The position numbers and the translations under genes are program-made. DNA of 40,192 nucleotides from an uncultured Lachnospiraceae bacterium (GTDB lineage: Bacteria; Bacillota; Clostridia; Lachnospirales; Lachnospiraceae): contig CANRWO010000029.1 in assembly GCA_947643615.1 (NCBI GenBank), positions 1 through 40,192 of the forward strand, written 5' to 3'. The notes under the pieces were generated by a model that saw only the letters and a program-made list of their open reading frames with translations, was not told the DNA's origin and did not search any database. Shown here in pieces: positions 33,071 through 40,192 of this stretch (position 1 is its first letter; each line of letters opens with the position of its first letter).

Positions 33071-34060
33071 ATGGAAGGTAACAGAGAGTACAAAAGTGAT
33101 GTTTTCAGTATGCTGATGGAGGACAGGAAGAATGCCCTACTGCTCTATAATGCGGTGAACAGGTCAGATTATGCTGACCCTGGGATGGTGGAACTATGTA
33201 ATTTGGACAAGGGAATCTCGTTGACGGTGAGGAATGACGCGTCCTTTGTCTTGGACATGAACCTGAGCATCTATGAACATCAGTCTACAGTATGCCCTAA
33301 TATGCCTGTAAGGAGCCTGATTTACTTTTCCGTCATGTTGAAGCAGGTTATCAAAGACCGCAGTATTTATGGCCGGACATTGGTGAAGATACCAACGCCC
33401 AGGTTCGCCGTGTTTTACAATGGTGAGGAGGATCAGCCGGAACAGTACGACCTGAAATTGTCCGACTCTTTTGAGAAACCCATTGAGCTTCCGGAGATGG
33501 AGCTGGTCTGCAAAGTGTATAACATAAACAGTGGCAAGAACAGGGAGCTGCTGGAGCGGTGTCCATGGTTAAAAGAATATACAATTTTTGTAGATTATGT
33601 CAGAAAGATTCACAGGGAAAACGGGTATGACCATTTGGAAAATGCGATTGAGAGGGCGATAGACCGGTGTGTAGAGGAAAATGTGTTGAGGAGTTTCCTG
33701 ATTGGGCATCGTTGGGAGGTAGTAAAAGCTATGACACTTGATTATACATTTGACAGACAACTGATGCTGGAACGCAAAGAAGCCAGAACGGAAGGCCATA
33801 GGGAAGGTATGGAAGAGGGCCGCAAAGAAGGCATGCAAGAGGGCCGCAAAGAAGGCATGGAAGAGGGTCGAAAAGAGGGTCGAAAAGAAGGCCGGGAGAT
33901 AGGGCAAAGAGAAGGGATGGAGATAGGCCTTCGGGAAGGTGAGAACCGGCTGGCAGGATTATTGCAGATTCTTTCTGCGGAAGAGAGAACGGATGATATC
34001 TACCGTGCCATTTCGGACAGGGCGTATCGAGAAAGTTTGTACCGCGAGAAGCATTTGTGA
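33071..34060 (+). CDS. Rpn-type PD-(D/E)XK nuclease or transposase-related protein
   Basis: A 329-residue member of the Rpn/PDDEXK family seen in many gut Clostridia. The nuclease core is suggested by D62 in SFVLDMNL, followed by YEHQS (E69, Q71), and by the segment CPNMPVRSLIYFSVML; R-x-L-I-Y is family-typical. Residues about 235-285 are a highly charged tail of EGRKEGM-type repeats (from a 24-bp DNA repeat), also common in this family. Related Rpn proteins promote RecA-independent recombination or act in phage defence; which applies here is unknown. The ribosome site is inside a hairpin. Confidence 0.75.
   Translation: MEGNREYKSDVFSMLMEDRKNALLLYNAVNRSDYADPGMVELCNLDKGISLTVRNDASFVLDMNLSIYEHQSTVCPNMPVRSLIYFSVMLKQVIKDRSIYGRTLVKIPTPRFAVFYNGEEDQPEQYDLKLSDSFEKPIELPEMELVCKVYNINSGKNRELLERCPWLKEYTIFVDYVRKIHRENGYDHLENAIERAIDRCVEENVLRSFLIGHRWEVVKAMTLDYTFDRQLMLERKEARTEGHREGMEEGRKEGMQEGRKEGMEEGRKEGRKEGREIGQREGMEIGLREGENRLAGLLQILSAEERTDDIYRAISDRAYRESLYREKHL
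33812..33895 (+). repeat. 24-bp tandem repeat in the Rpn-type gene tail
   Basis: Units of 24 bases at 33812-33835 and 33836-33859 differ by one base; degenerate units continue to about 33895. They encode repeats of the type EEGRKEGM, always in frame. Copy number may vary between strains. Confidence 0.85.
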
Positions 34061-34113
34061 TGCAAGATCAGGTGTGGGCATTATGTGCGAATTTGTAACG
34101 GAGGGAGAAGAGT

Positions 34114-34911
34114 ATGCGCACTTTACAGGAAGAACATAGGGAAGAAATTCTCTGCTATGTAAAAAAGGAACCGGAAATGAATCTGTTTCTGATTGGGGAT
34201 ATAGAAAATTTCGGAGTAAATAATGAGACTGTAAATTTCTATTTACATGAGGAGAGGGGAAGATGGGATTTTCTGATCCTGAGGTTTCATCAGTTTTATA
34301 TTTTGTACAGCCAATATGAGGATTATAACACAGAGGAAGCCATTGCATTTCTAAGCAGGCAAACTCCGGATTGTATCAGCGGAAAGACTGCGCTGTTAGA
34401 ACGGATTGCCCCGGCATTCCCGGAGTGGGAGCTTGAATCTACATACATGAGCCGCTGCAACGAACCGAAAGGGGGACTGACGCAGCCGGAAGGAATGGAA
34501 ATTCGCAGGCTGGGAGAAGAGGATGTGGAAGAGGCAGTAGATTTGTTGTCGGATATCAGGGAATTCAGTAAGACATATAGAAAGGAAGAGCGAGGAGAAC
34601 AGATCAGACGGATGAAAGAGGAGATTTCTCTGGGCAGTAAAGTAGCTGTGGGAGGCTTTCTGGAGGGACGCATGGTGTCTATCGCCTCTACCAGCGCGGA
34701 AAATTCAGAGAGCGCAATGGTCGTAGGTGTGGCTACCGATGAGAATTTCCGTGGAAAAGGCTATGCTTCCGCAGTAGTCTCAGCTCTGTGCAGGGACTGC
34801 TTCGGACGGGGGAAAAAATACCTATGCCTATTTTATGACAATCCTGTGGCAGGAAAAATATATAACAGGATCGGGTTTCAGGAATTGGGGAAATACGGGA
34901 TGATTCGTTAA
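34114..34911 (+). CDS. Two-part GNAT-family acetyltransferase
   Basis: A 265-residue protein with a degenerate N-terminal half (about 1-125, NLFLIGDIENFG) and a C-terminal catalytic GNAT domain. Motif A is clear in VGVATDENFRGKGYASAVVS (about 208-227), and LFYDNPVAGKIYNRIGFQEL is the motif B end. The start follows ACGGAGGGAGA. It lies 53 bases after the Rpn-type gene. The acceptor is unknown. Its layout, an odd N-terminal half followed by an active GNAT half, is similar to the domain fused to TrmD at 38457, but they need not be close relatives. Confidence 0.82.
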   Translation: MRTLQEEHREEILCYVKKEPEMNLFLIGDIENFGVNNETVNFYLHEERGRWDFLILRFHQFYILYSQYEDYNTEEAIAFLSRQTPDCISGKTALLERIAPAFPEWELESTYMSRCNEPKGGLTQPEGMEIRRLGEEDVEEAVDLLSDIREFSKTYRKEERGEQIRRMKEEISLGSKVAVGGFLEGRMVSIASTSAENSESAMVVGVATDENFRGKGYASAVVSALCRDCFGRGKKYLCLFYDNPVAGKIYNRIGFQELGKYGMIR

Positions 34912-35040
34912 TGCGGAATATGCATTTTGTTGAGGATGTAATTGGGTACAAGGATGGATACTTCAATTCTCAATTTATGTATTGGGGGTTGTTCCTGTAT
35001 GGGCGTAAAAATGGGAATATTGGATTTGGTGCTATAAGTA

Positions 35041-35092
35041 ACAAGAAACAGCGGGTGTCAAGAAAAAATACTTGACACCCGCTGCTTCTTGT
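35041..35092. repeat. 22-bp inverted repeat containing the ylxM-ffh promoter -35
   Basis: Left arm 35041-35062 and right arm 35071-35092 (the right arm begins CTTGACACCCGCTG) are complementary over 22 bases with one mismatch around the loop AAAAAATA. TTGACA on each arm points outwards. Confidence 0.85.
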
Positions 35093-35100
35093 AGTAAGAT
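35072..35100 (+). promoter_or_regulatory. Promoter of the ylxM-ffh-rpsP operon
   Basis: Consensus TTGACA at 35072-35077 and TAAGAT at 35095-35100 with a 17-base spacer; the start point would be about 25 bases before the ylxM ATG. The -35 and most of the spacer lie in the right arm of the inverted repeat. Confidence 0.7.
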
Positions 35101-35133
35101 ACACAAAGTCGAGAAAGTTTGCAGGTGGTTCCG

Positions 35134-35490
35134 ATGAAAATGGAAAAAATTTATAAGCAGACAATGTTATTTGATTTTTATGGGGAGCTTTTGACGGAAC
35201 ATCAGCGCAGCATTTATGAGGATGTGGTGTATAATGACATGTCCCTCGGTGAGATAGCCGAGGAGCAGGGAATCAGCAGGCAGGGTGTGCATGACCTGGT
35301 CAAGAGATGCGACAGGATTTTGCAGGAATATGAGAATAAACTGCATCTTGTAGAGAAGTTTGCCAAGGCTAAGGAGACAGTCGGCCGGATTGAACAACTG
35401 ACTGTGGACAGTGAGGCGGATGAAGTCCGGGCCAAGGGCAATCTGGCTCAGATCAGGAAACTTTCCCGGGAACTTTTGACGGAATTGTGA
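35134..35490 (+). CDS. ylxM: YlxM family DNA-binding protein, SRP accessory
   Basis: A 118-residue helix-turn-helix protein always found in front of ffh in Firmicutes. LLTEHQRSIYEDVVYNDMSL and GEIAEEQGISRQGVHDLVKR form the sigma-region-4-like HTH (about 18-60), followed by a coiled segment (LVEKFAKAKETVGRIEQL). It is thought to support SRP function. The ATG at 35134 follows AGGTGG by 6 bases; the ATG at 35119 would leave this site inside the gene. A 238-base gap separates it from ffh. Confidence 0.9.
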   Translation: MKMEKIYKQTMLFDFYGELLTEHQRSIYEDVVYNDMSLGEIAEEQGISRQGVHDLVKRCDRILQEYENKLHLVEKFAKAKETVGRIEQLTVDSEADEVRAKGNLAQIRKLSRELLTEL

Positions 35491-35728
35491 AGAGAACTGC
35501 TTCCTTCTGCAGGTTTCTCACAGGTACAGTTAGGCGGCATACATTGTAAAATGTTCTATGCGTTGCAGAGATTGTCTCTTAAATTGTGTTGATAAGTAAA
35601 CTTATGGGAAGAGGGAGCCTCACGAGTGTTTTTGGAGCCGGATTTAGAAGATAATACGACCGGAGTTGACAGGTATCTTATCTCTGGCCGGATAACCGGA
35701 TAAAATGAAGACCAACAAGGAGTCGCAG

Positions 35729-37093
35729 GTGGCATTTGAGAGTTTAACAGACAAATTACAGAATGTATTTAAGAACTTGCGGAGCAAAGGCAGGCTTACC
35801 GAAGAAGATGTCAAGACCGCTTTAAAAGAAGTGAAGATGGCGCTTTTGGAGGCAGATGTAAATTTCAAGGTGGTAAAGCAGTTCATTAAGGCGGTGGAGG
35901 AGAGGGCCATTGGCCAGGATGTGATGAACGGCCTGAATCCCGGGCAGATGGTCATCAAGATCGTCAATGAAGAAATGATTGCCCTGATGGGGAGCGATAC
36001 GACTGAGATAGCTTTTCAACCCGGCAAGTCCATCACTGTCATTATGATGGCAGGCCTTCAGGGCGCCGGTAAGACCACGGCTACGGCAAAGATTGCCGGT
36101 AAACTGAAGCTGAAGGGGAAGAAATCCCTTCTTGTGGCCTGTGACATCTACAGGCCTGCGGCCATTGAACAGCTCCAGATCAACGGTAAGAAGCAGGAGG
36201 TAGATGTATTCTCAATGGGTACGGATCATAAGCCTGCGGAGATTGCCAGGGAAGCATATGCTTTTGCGGAGAAAAATGGCCATAATGTAGTCATTTTAGA
36301 CACTGCCGGACGTCTGCATATCGATCAGGACATGATGGCAGAACTTCAGGAAATCAAAGAAAGTATTTCCGTGCACCAGACTTTGTTGGTGGTGGATGCC
36401 ATGACCGGACAGGATGCGGTGAATGTGGCAAAAGAGTTTGACGACAAAGTGGGCGTGGACGGCGTGGTTTTGTCCAAGATGGACGGAGATACCCGTGGCG
36501 GTGCGGCCCTTTCGATCAAGGCCGTGACCGGTAAGCCGATTTTGTATGTGAGCATGGGAGAAAAGCTTTCCGATATGGAGCAGTTTTTCCCTGACCGAAT
36601 GGCAAACCGCATTTTGGGAATGGGAGATGTGCTTTCACTGATTGAAAAAGCCCAGGAGAGCATTGACATAGATGAGGAAAAGGGCCGTGAGATGGCAGGC
36701 CGCATGAAAAAGGGGAAGTTCGATTTTGAGGACTACCTGGAAAGCATGAAGCAGATGCGGAATATGGGTGGCCTTTCCAGCATTCTGAGCATGCTGCCTG
36801 GTATGGGCATTAAGGGAGCGGACCTGGAATCCATGGTGGATGAGAAACAGTTAAAACATATGGAAGCAATCGTCCTTTCTATGACCAGGGATGAGCGGCG
36901 CAATCCCAAGCTATTGAATCCCCAGAGAAAACACCGTATTGCCAGAGGTGCAGGTGTGGACATTGCAGTGGTAAACCGTTTTATTAAGCAATTTGAGCAA
37001 AGCCAGAAGATGATGAAGCAACTCGGTGGAGGCAAGCGGGGGAGAGGCATGATGGGCGGATTCCCCGGAATGGGCGGCAGGTTCCCTTTTTAG
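35729..37093 (+). CDS. ffh: Signal recognition particle protein Ffh
   Basis: GTPase of the SRP that binds signal peptides with its M domain and docks to FtsY. The 454-residue product starts [20 protein letters not shown], the normal Ffh beginning, if the GTG at 35729 is used; AAGGAG at 35717-35722 is 6 bases ahead. Upstream codons from the ATG at 35705 do not fit. GTPase motifs GLQGAGKTT (about 108), DTAGR and TKMD-type SKMDGD are clear, and the M domain contains methionine-rich SMLPGMG and [10 protein letters not shown]. The C-terminus is Gly/Met-rich. Confidence 0.97.
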   Translation: MAFESLTDKLQNVFKNLRSKGRLTEEDVKTALKEVKMALLEADVNFKVVKQFIKAVEERAIGQDVMNGLNPGQMVIKIVNEEMIALMGSDTTEIAFQPGKSITVIMMAGLQGAGKTTATAKIAGKLKLKGKKSLLVACDIYRPAAIEQLQINGKKQEVDVFSMGTDHKPAEIAREAYAFAEKNGHNVVILDTAGRLHIDQDMMAELQEIKESISVHQTLLVVDAMTGQDAVNVAKEFDDKVGVDGVVLSKMDGDTRGGAALSIKAVTGKPILYVSMGEKLSDMEQFFPDRMANRILGMGDVLSLIEKAQESIDIDEEKGREMAGRMKKGKFDFEDYLESMKQMRNMGGLSSILSMLPGMGIKGADLESMVDEKQLKHMEAIVLSMTRDERRNPKLLNPQRKHRIARGAGVDIAVVNRFIKQFEQSQKMMKQLGGGKRGRGMMGGFPGMGGRFPF

Positions 37094-37301
37094 GATAAGG
37101 CGCCTGCCATGGCGTGAGAGGCTTATCGGAGCCAGTGGGGTATCAGATGAGGGTTGTTTTTACAGCAGCCTGCCCCATATGGGAAATGACAGCCGGATTT
37201 TTTTACGGTGGAAGTGGATGTGGTTTGCAAAAAGCATACATCCTTTTCATAGAGAAAGCAAAGAACATAAGGCCGCAGGGACGGCAGAAAGAGGTAAGAA
37301 A

Positions 37302-37547
37302 ATGGCAGTAAAGATCAGATTGAGAAGAATGGGACAGAAGAAGGCTCCTTTTTATAGAATCATTGTGGCTGATTCCCGTTCTCCCAGAGACGGCAGATTT
37401 ATCGAGGAAATTGGCACCTATGATCCCAGCACGGATCCCAGCACTTTCAAAATCAATGAGGAATTGGCGAAGAAGTGGCTGGCAAACGGTGCTCAGCCCA
37501 CAGAACAGGTAAGCAAGCTCTTCAAGGTGGCCGGTATCGAAAAATAA
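37302..37547 (+). CDS. rpsP: Ribosomal protein S16
   Basis: 81-residue 30S subunit protein beginning [20 protein letters not shown], with [19 protein letters not shown], both strongly conserved. The ATG at 37302 has AGAGGTAAG ahead. The open frame reaches further upstream but only the 37302 start fits the family. A 208-base leader separates it from ffh, with a hairpin at 37095-37128 (GATAAG...CTTATC around CGCC...GGCG) and a CCCATATGGG palindrome near 37174; a separate control signal is possible. Confidence 0.97.
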   Translation: MAVKIRLRRMGQKKAPFYRIIVADSRSPRDGRFIEEIGTYDPSTDPSTFKINEELAKKWLANGAQPTEQVSKLFKVAGIEK

Positions 37548-37567
37548 GTAATCTTAGGAGGTGGCTT

Positions 37568-37795
37568 ATGAAGGAATTAGTGGAAGTAGTTGCGAAAGCA
37601 CTTGTTGATAATCCGGATGAAGTTGTTGTAACTGAGAAAAATGAGGGTAGGAATACAGTCATCGAACTTCATGTAGCTGCATCTGATATGGGTAAGGTTA
37701 TCGGCAAACAGGGAAGAATCGCAAAGGCGATCCGCTCTGTGGTAAAGGCAGCGTCCACCAGGGAAAATAAGAGGGTGGATGTGGAGATTGTTTAA
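37568..37795 (+). CDS. khpA: KH-domain RNA-binding protein KhpA
   Basis: 75-residue single KH-domain protein (formerly YlqC), which with KhpB binds RNA and influences cell elongation and division in Gram-positive bacteria. The KH GxxG loop is G46-K-Q-G49 in MGKVIGKQGRIAKAIRSV. The ATG at 37568 follows TAGGAGGTGG by 4-6 bases and lies 20 bases after rpsP. A long frame starting earlier overlaps rpsP and is not used. Its position between rpsP and rimM is conserved. Confidence 0.95.
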   Translation: MKELVEVVAKALVDNPDEVVVTEKNEGRNTVIELHVAASDMGKVIGKQGRIAKAIRSVVKAASTRENKRVDVEIV

Positions 37796-37852
37796 GCTGC
37801 GTAGATTGCGGGAATGATTTTTGGACACGCTATAAGGACAGTATAAAAGAGG

Positions 37853-37898
37853 GGTTGCTGCAGGAGTAGATATATGTCTCCCGCAGCAGCCTTTTTTT
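37853..37898 (+). terminator. Terminator between khpA and rimM
   Basis: GGTTGCTGCAGGAG (37853-37866) pairs with CTCCCGCAGCAGCC (37878-37891) except for one A-C pair, and TTTTTTT follows. It lies inside an otherwise continuous operon. Confidence 0.85.
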
Positions 37899-37933
37899 AA
37901 GCTATATGGTGTTTTGAAGGAAGGGAAGGCAAT

Positions 37934-38446
37934 ATGGAAGCTTTTTTTCAGGTGGGGATCATTACAGCGCCCCATGGGGTGCGCGGTGAGGTTAAGGTTT
38001 TTCCCACAACGGATGATGTAAGGCGGTTCAGGCGGCTCAAAGAAGTGATTCTGGACACGGGTAAGGAACGCCTGAACATGGAGATTGAGGGCGTAAAATT
38101 TGTAAAGCAGTTTGCTGTCCTGAAATTTAAGGGTTATGATACCATGGATGATGTGGAAAGATTCCGGCAGAAACCATTGCTTGTAGCAAGGGAGAATGCA
38201 GTGCGCCTGGGCAGGGATGAATATTTCATCGCAGATCTTATGGGTCTCAGGGCGTTGGACGAGGATGGGCAGGAAATTGGCATATTGAGGGAGGTCATTG
38301 AGACCGGGGCAAATGATGTTTATGCCATCGACCTCAAGGATGGCGGTGAACTGCTGCTTCCTGCCATCAAGCAATGCGTTCTTGAGGTGGATGTGGAAGC
38401 AGGGTATATTAAAATCCATATTTTAGAGGGATTATCAAGTCTGTGA
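37934..38446 (+). CDS. rimM: Ribosome maturation factor RimM
   Basis: 170-residue assembly factor for the head of the 30S subunit, acting with S19. FFQVGIITAPHGVRGEVKVF is the N-terminal RimM barrel signature (about 4-23), and the C-terminal PRC-like barrel has ADLMGLRALDEDGQEIG and the final ILEGL. AAGGAAGGGAAGG is ahead of the ATG. It follows the terminator by about 35 bases and is 10 bases from trmD, so trmD is coexpressed. Confidence 0.95.
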   Translation: MEAFFQVGIITAPHGVRGEVKVFPTTDDVRRFRRLKEVILDTGKERLNMEIEGVKFVKQFAVLKFKGYDTMDDVERFRQKPLLVARENAVRLGRDEYFIADLMGLRALDEDGQEIGILREVIETGANDVYAIDLKDGGELLLPAIKQCVLEVDVEAGYIKIHILEGLSSL

Positions 38447-38456
38447 GGTGACTGTG

Positions 38457-39908
38457 ATGAAAATTCATATATTAACCCTTTTCCCGGAGATGATTGAGGG
38501 TTGCTTCAAGTCAAGTATCATTGGCAGGGCTGCACAGAAAGAAATATTGTCTCTCCATGCGGTAGATATCAGGGAGTATTCTACGGACAAGCACAAAAAG
38601 GTGGATGATTATCCTTATGGAGGCGGCGCAGGTATGCTGCTGCAGGCACAGCCTGTCTATGATGCCTGGAAGTCTGTGACAGGTGGAGAGCGTGTCAGGA
38701 CGGTTTACCTGACGCCCCAGGGAGTCCCTTTCAGCCAGAATATGGCTGCGGAATTGGCGGAGGAGCCGGAACTGGTTTTTCTGTGCGGACACTATGAAGG
38801 AATCGACCAGCGTGTGTTGGAGGAGACCGTCACGGATTATGTCTCCATCGGAGACTATGTCCTAACAGGCGGTGAGCTGCCTGCCATGGTAATGATTGAT
38901 GCAGTGGCAAGGTTGGTTCCCGGTGTGCTGGGGAATGATTCTTCTGCGGAGGAGGAGAGCTTTTTTAACGATCTGCTGGAATATCCCCAATACACCCGGC
39001 CCGAGGTCTGGCATGGGCGAAAGGCACCGGAAGTTTTGTTGTCCGGTGACCATCGGAGGATAACACAATGGAGGTTGGAGCAGTCGGAACATCTGACGGA
39101 GAAGGTGAGGCCCGACCTTTATGGGAGGTACGAACGGAAACAGCGGTTGGTGGGGCAGTTATTAAAGGATAAGAGAAATCATATCCATATGATAGAAAGC
39201 TTACGCAGGGGCCGGGCGGAGATTATTTGGTGGGAAGGGGAAGATATCCTTATCTATGATCGTAAATGCGCGGTCTGCATGATAACAGCATCTTCCCGTA
39301 AAGCGGGGGAAAAGATGCTGGAGCTGGCACCGGCGGAAACGGAAACTTTTGTGTCTTCACAGGAATATCTCAATGAAATTTTGTGTGCGGATGGTCCCAC
39401 AGGGGCGCAAAGAGAACAGGATGCCTGCGGAAATAGCGCAGTTTTCAGGGACTTCGGAGGACACAGGGGCAGATATGAGGTTCACAGTCAATGTTATCAG
39501 TTCCTTTATACTCCCAAAGTTCCCCTGCCGGTAAAGCACAAGGATATCCGGAAGCTTACTTTGGAACATCTGGATTCCGTCAGCGGGCATTACAGTTATG
39601 AGGGCAGGGAATATGTGGAGGGCCGGATCAGGGAAGGCGTCATGTACGGGGCCTTTGTTGGGGACTTACTTGTGGGTTTTGTAGGAATGCACAATGAGGG
39701 GAGCCTCGGTTTGCTGCACGTGGCGGATGCATACCGCAGACAGGGTATTGCGGTCTCGCTGGAGGCTTATATGATCAACAGAATTTTGGAAAAAGGCTGG
39801 ATACCTTACGGCCATGTGATCGTAGGAAATGAAATGTCTTTTGCGCTCCAGGAGAAGCTTGGCCTGTATCGCTCAAGCAGGACGGTTTGGTGGCTGGAGA
39901 GGAAATAG
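38457..39908 (+). CDS. trmD: tRNA (guanine-N1)-methyltransferase TrmD fused to a GNAT acetyltransferase domain
   Basis: The first 235 or so residues are a complete TrmD, which methylates G37 of several tRNAs using SAM: the start MKIHILTLFPEM, YLTPQG, LCGHYEGIDQRVLEE, the knot segment YVSIGDYVLTGGELPAMVMI and the end RRITQWRLEQSEHLTEKVRP are all intact. Typical TrmD would stop near residue 240. Here 240 or so residues continue without a stop, containing a GNAT-type fold: an N-terminal half (about 245-365) and a catalytic half with LLHVADAYRRQGIAVSLEAY (about 418-437) and a late NEMSFALQEKLGLYRSSRTV. The total is 483 residues. The ATG at 38457 follows GAGGTG by 7 bases. Confidence 0.9.
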   Translation: MKIHILTLFPEMIEGCFKSSIIGRAAQKEILSLHAVDIREYSTDKHKKVDDYPYGGGAGMLLQAQPVYDAWKSVTGGERVRTVYLTPQGVPFSQNMAAELAEEPELVFLCGHYEGIDQRVLEETVTDYVSIGDYVLTGGELPAMVMIDAVARLVPGVLGNDSSAEEESFFNDLLEYPQYTRPEVWHGRKAPEVLLSGDHRRITQWRLEQSEHLTEKVRPDLYGRYERKQRLVGQLLKDKRNHIHMIESLRRGRAEIIWWEGEDILIYDRKCAVCMITASSRKAGEKMLELAPAETETFVSSQEYLNEILCADGPTGAQREQDACGNSAVFRDFGGHRGRYEVHSQCYQFLYTPKVPLPVKHKDIRKLTLEHLDSVSGHYSYEGREYVEGRIREGVMYGAFVGDLLVGFVGMHNEGSLGLLHVADAYRRQGIAVSLEAYMINRILEKGWIPYGHVIVGNEMSFALQEKLGLYRSSRTVWWLERK

Positions 39909-40192
39909 GTTCATAAATCATGTTGAGGCACTGATTTTACAATCGGCAATTTGAGCCAGAGCCGGGATTGCCTTTGCCGCAATGGGCACTTTGAAATTTC
40001 CCATGCGCGTTATTGCAGTAAACAGCTCTGCCATGGGGGATGGAAGGGATATTTGATGAGGTAATTGTTTTCAAAATGCCTTCAAATTTCTTACAAGCCG
40101 GAAAAAATGCTTGCATTGGTTGTAAATATATGTTAAAATCCTGAGTTTGACACCAAAAACCGCAAAAAAGTCCCAGAGGCCTTGAATTTACT
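39909..40192. other. Region after trmD, without a gene
   Basis: Shows a weak GGCAAT...ATTGCC hairpin at 39955-39972 and a promoter at 40111-40139. No frame with a ribosome site begins before the window ends. By conserved order rplS is expected next, beyond the edge. Confidence 0.5.
40111..40139 (+). promoter_or_regulatory. Promoter directed out of the window
   Basis: TTGCAT at 40111-40116 and TAAAAT at 40134-40139 with a 17-base spacer. It probably serves the next gene; rplS is the expected neighbour of trmD. Confidence 0.5.

Noticed and set aside
39955..39972. Terminator after trmD
   Set aside because: The 6-bp stem with a long loop and only TTT behind it is too weak to call.
1..40192. CRISPR arrays, tRNA, rRNA, prophage or IS transposase genes
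   Set aside because: No spacer-repeat arrays, tRNA-like cloverleaf, rRNA sequence or DDE transposase frame was recognised in the window.

Overview
The window looks like a chromosomal segment from an anaerobic, spore-forming member of the Clostridia, most probably Lachnospiraceae. The evidence is sporulation and germination genes (spoIVA, a GerA/SpoVAF-type gene, cotJABC), a class III oxygen-sensitive ribonucleotide reductase (nrdD-nrdG), a methyl-accepting chemotaxis protein, AGGAGG-type ribosome binding sites with frequent TTG/GTG starts, and the Gram-positive order ylxM-ffh-rpsP-khpA-rimM-trmD. The family placement is an inference from gene content, not a database result. I see no prophage, CRISPR array, rRNA or tRNA.

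Layout. 1-3.3 kb: chemoreceptor, and metF on the minus strand, separated by a shared terminator. 3.3-3.7 kb: gene-poor patch with an 18-bp tandem repeat and a truncated dispersed repeat. 3.7-8.5 kb: MoxR-type ATPase with its VWA partner, an HD-domain hydrolase, a GNAT acetyltransferase and tyrS. 8.9-11.7 kb: MscS-like membrane protein and spoIVA. 11.7-14.9 kb: two divergently transcribed multi-pass envelope proteins with back-to-back promoters. 14.9-15.24 kb: two abutting MITE-like elements. 15.25-19.3 kb: nucleoside salvage operon (punA, cdd, amidohydrolase, AzgA-type permease). 19.4-23.1 kb: membrane-anchored MutS-like ATPase, a 53-residue membrane protein, YjjG-type nucleotidase, WYL regulator. 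23.2-26.7 kb: nrdD-nrdG-dut behind candidate NrdR boxes. 26.8-29.5 kb: germination protein and cotJABC, closed by a strong terminator. 29.9-32.6 kb: three-gene ABC-2 exporter. 33-34.9 kb: Rpn-type nuclease and a second GNAT protein. 35-39.9 kb: SRP/ribosome operon ending in a TrmD-GNAT fusion. The last bases carry a promoter pointing out of the window.

Two themes link the genes. One is nucleotide economy: PNP, cytidine deaminase, purine deaminase, purine permease, YjjG, class III RNR and dUTPase. The other is the spore programme. The items most worth a second look are the TrmD-GNAT fusion; a hairpin-rich core shared by two MITE-like elements with different ends and by a third, truncated copy; a 22-bp inverted repeat built into the ylxM-ffh promoter; a hairpin sequestering the ribosome binding site of the Rpn-type gene; and an out-of-frame-looking insertion in the ABC ATPase.

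Many starts given here differ from the longest open frame because a ribosome binding site or an overlapping promoter decides the start. All family names rest on motifs read by eye; no search or folding program was run.
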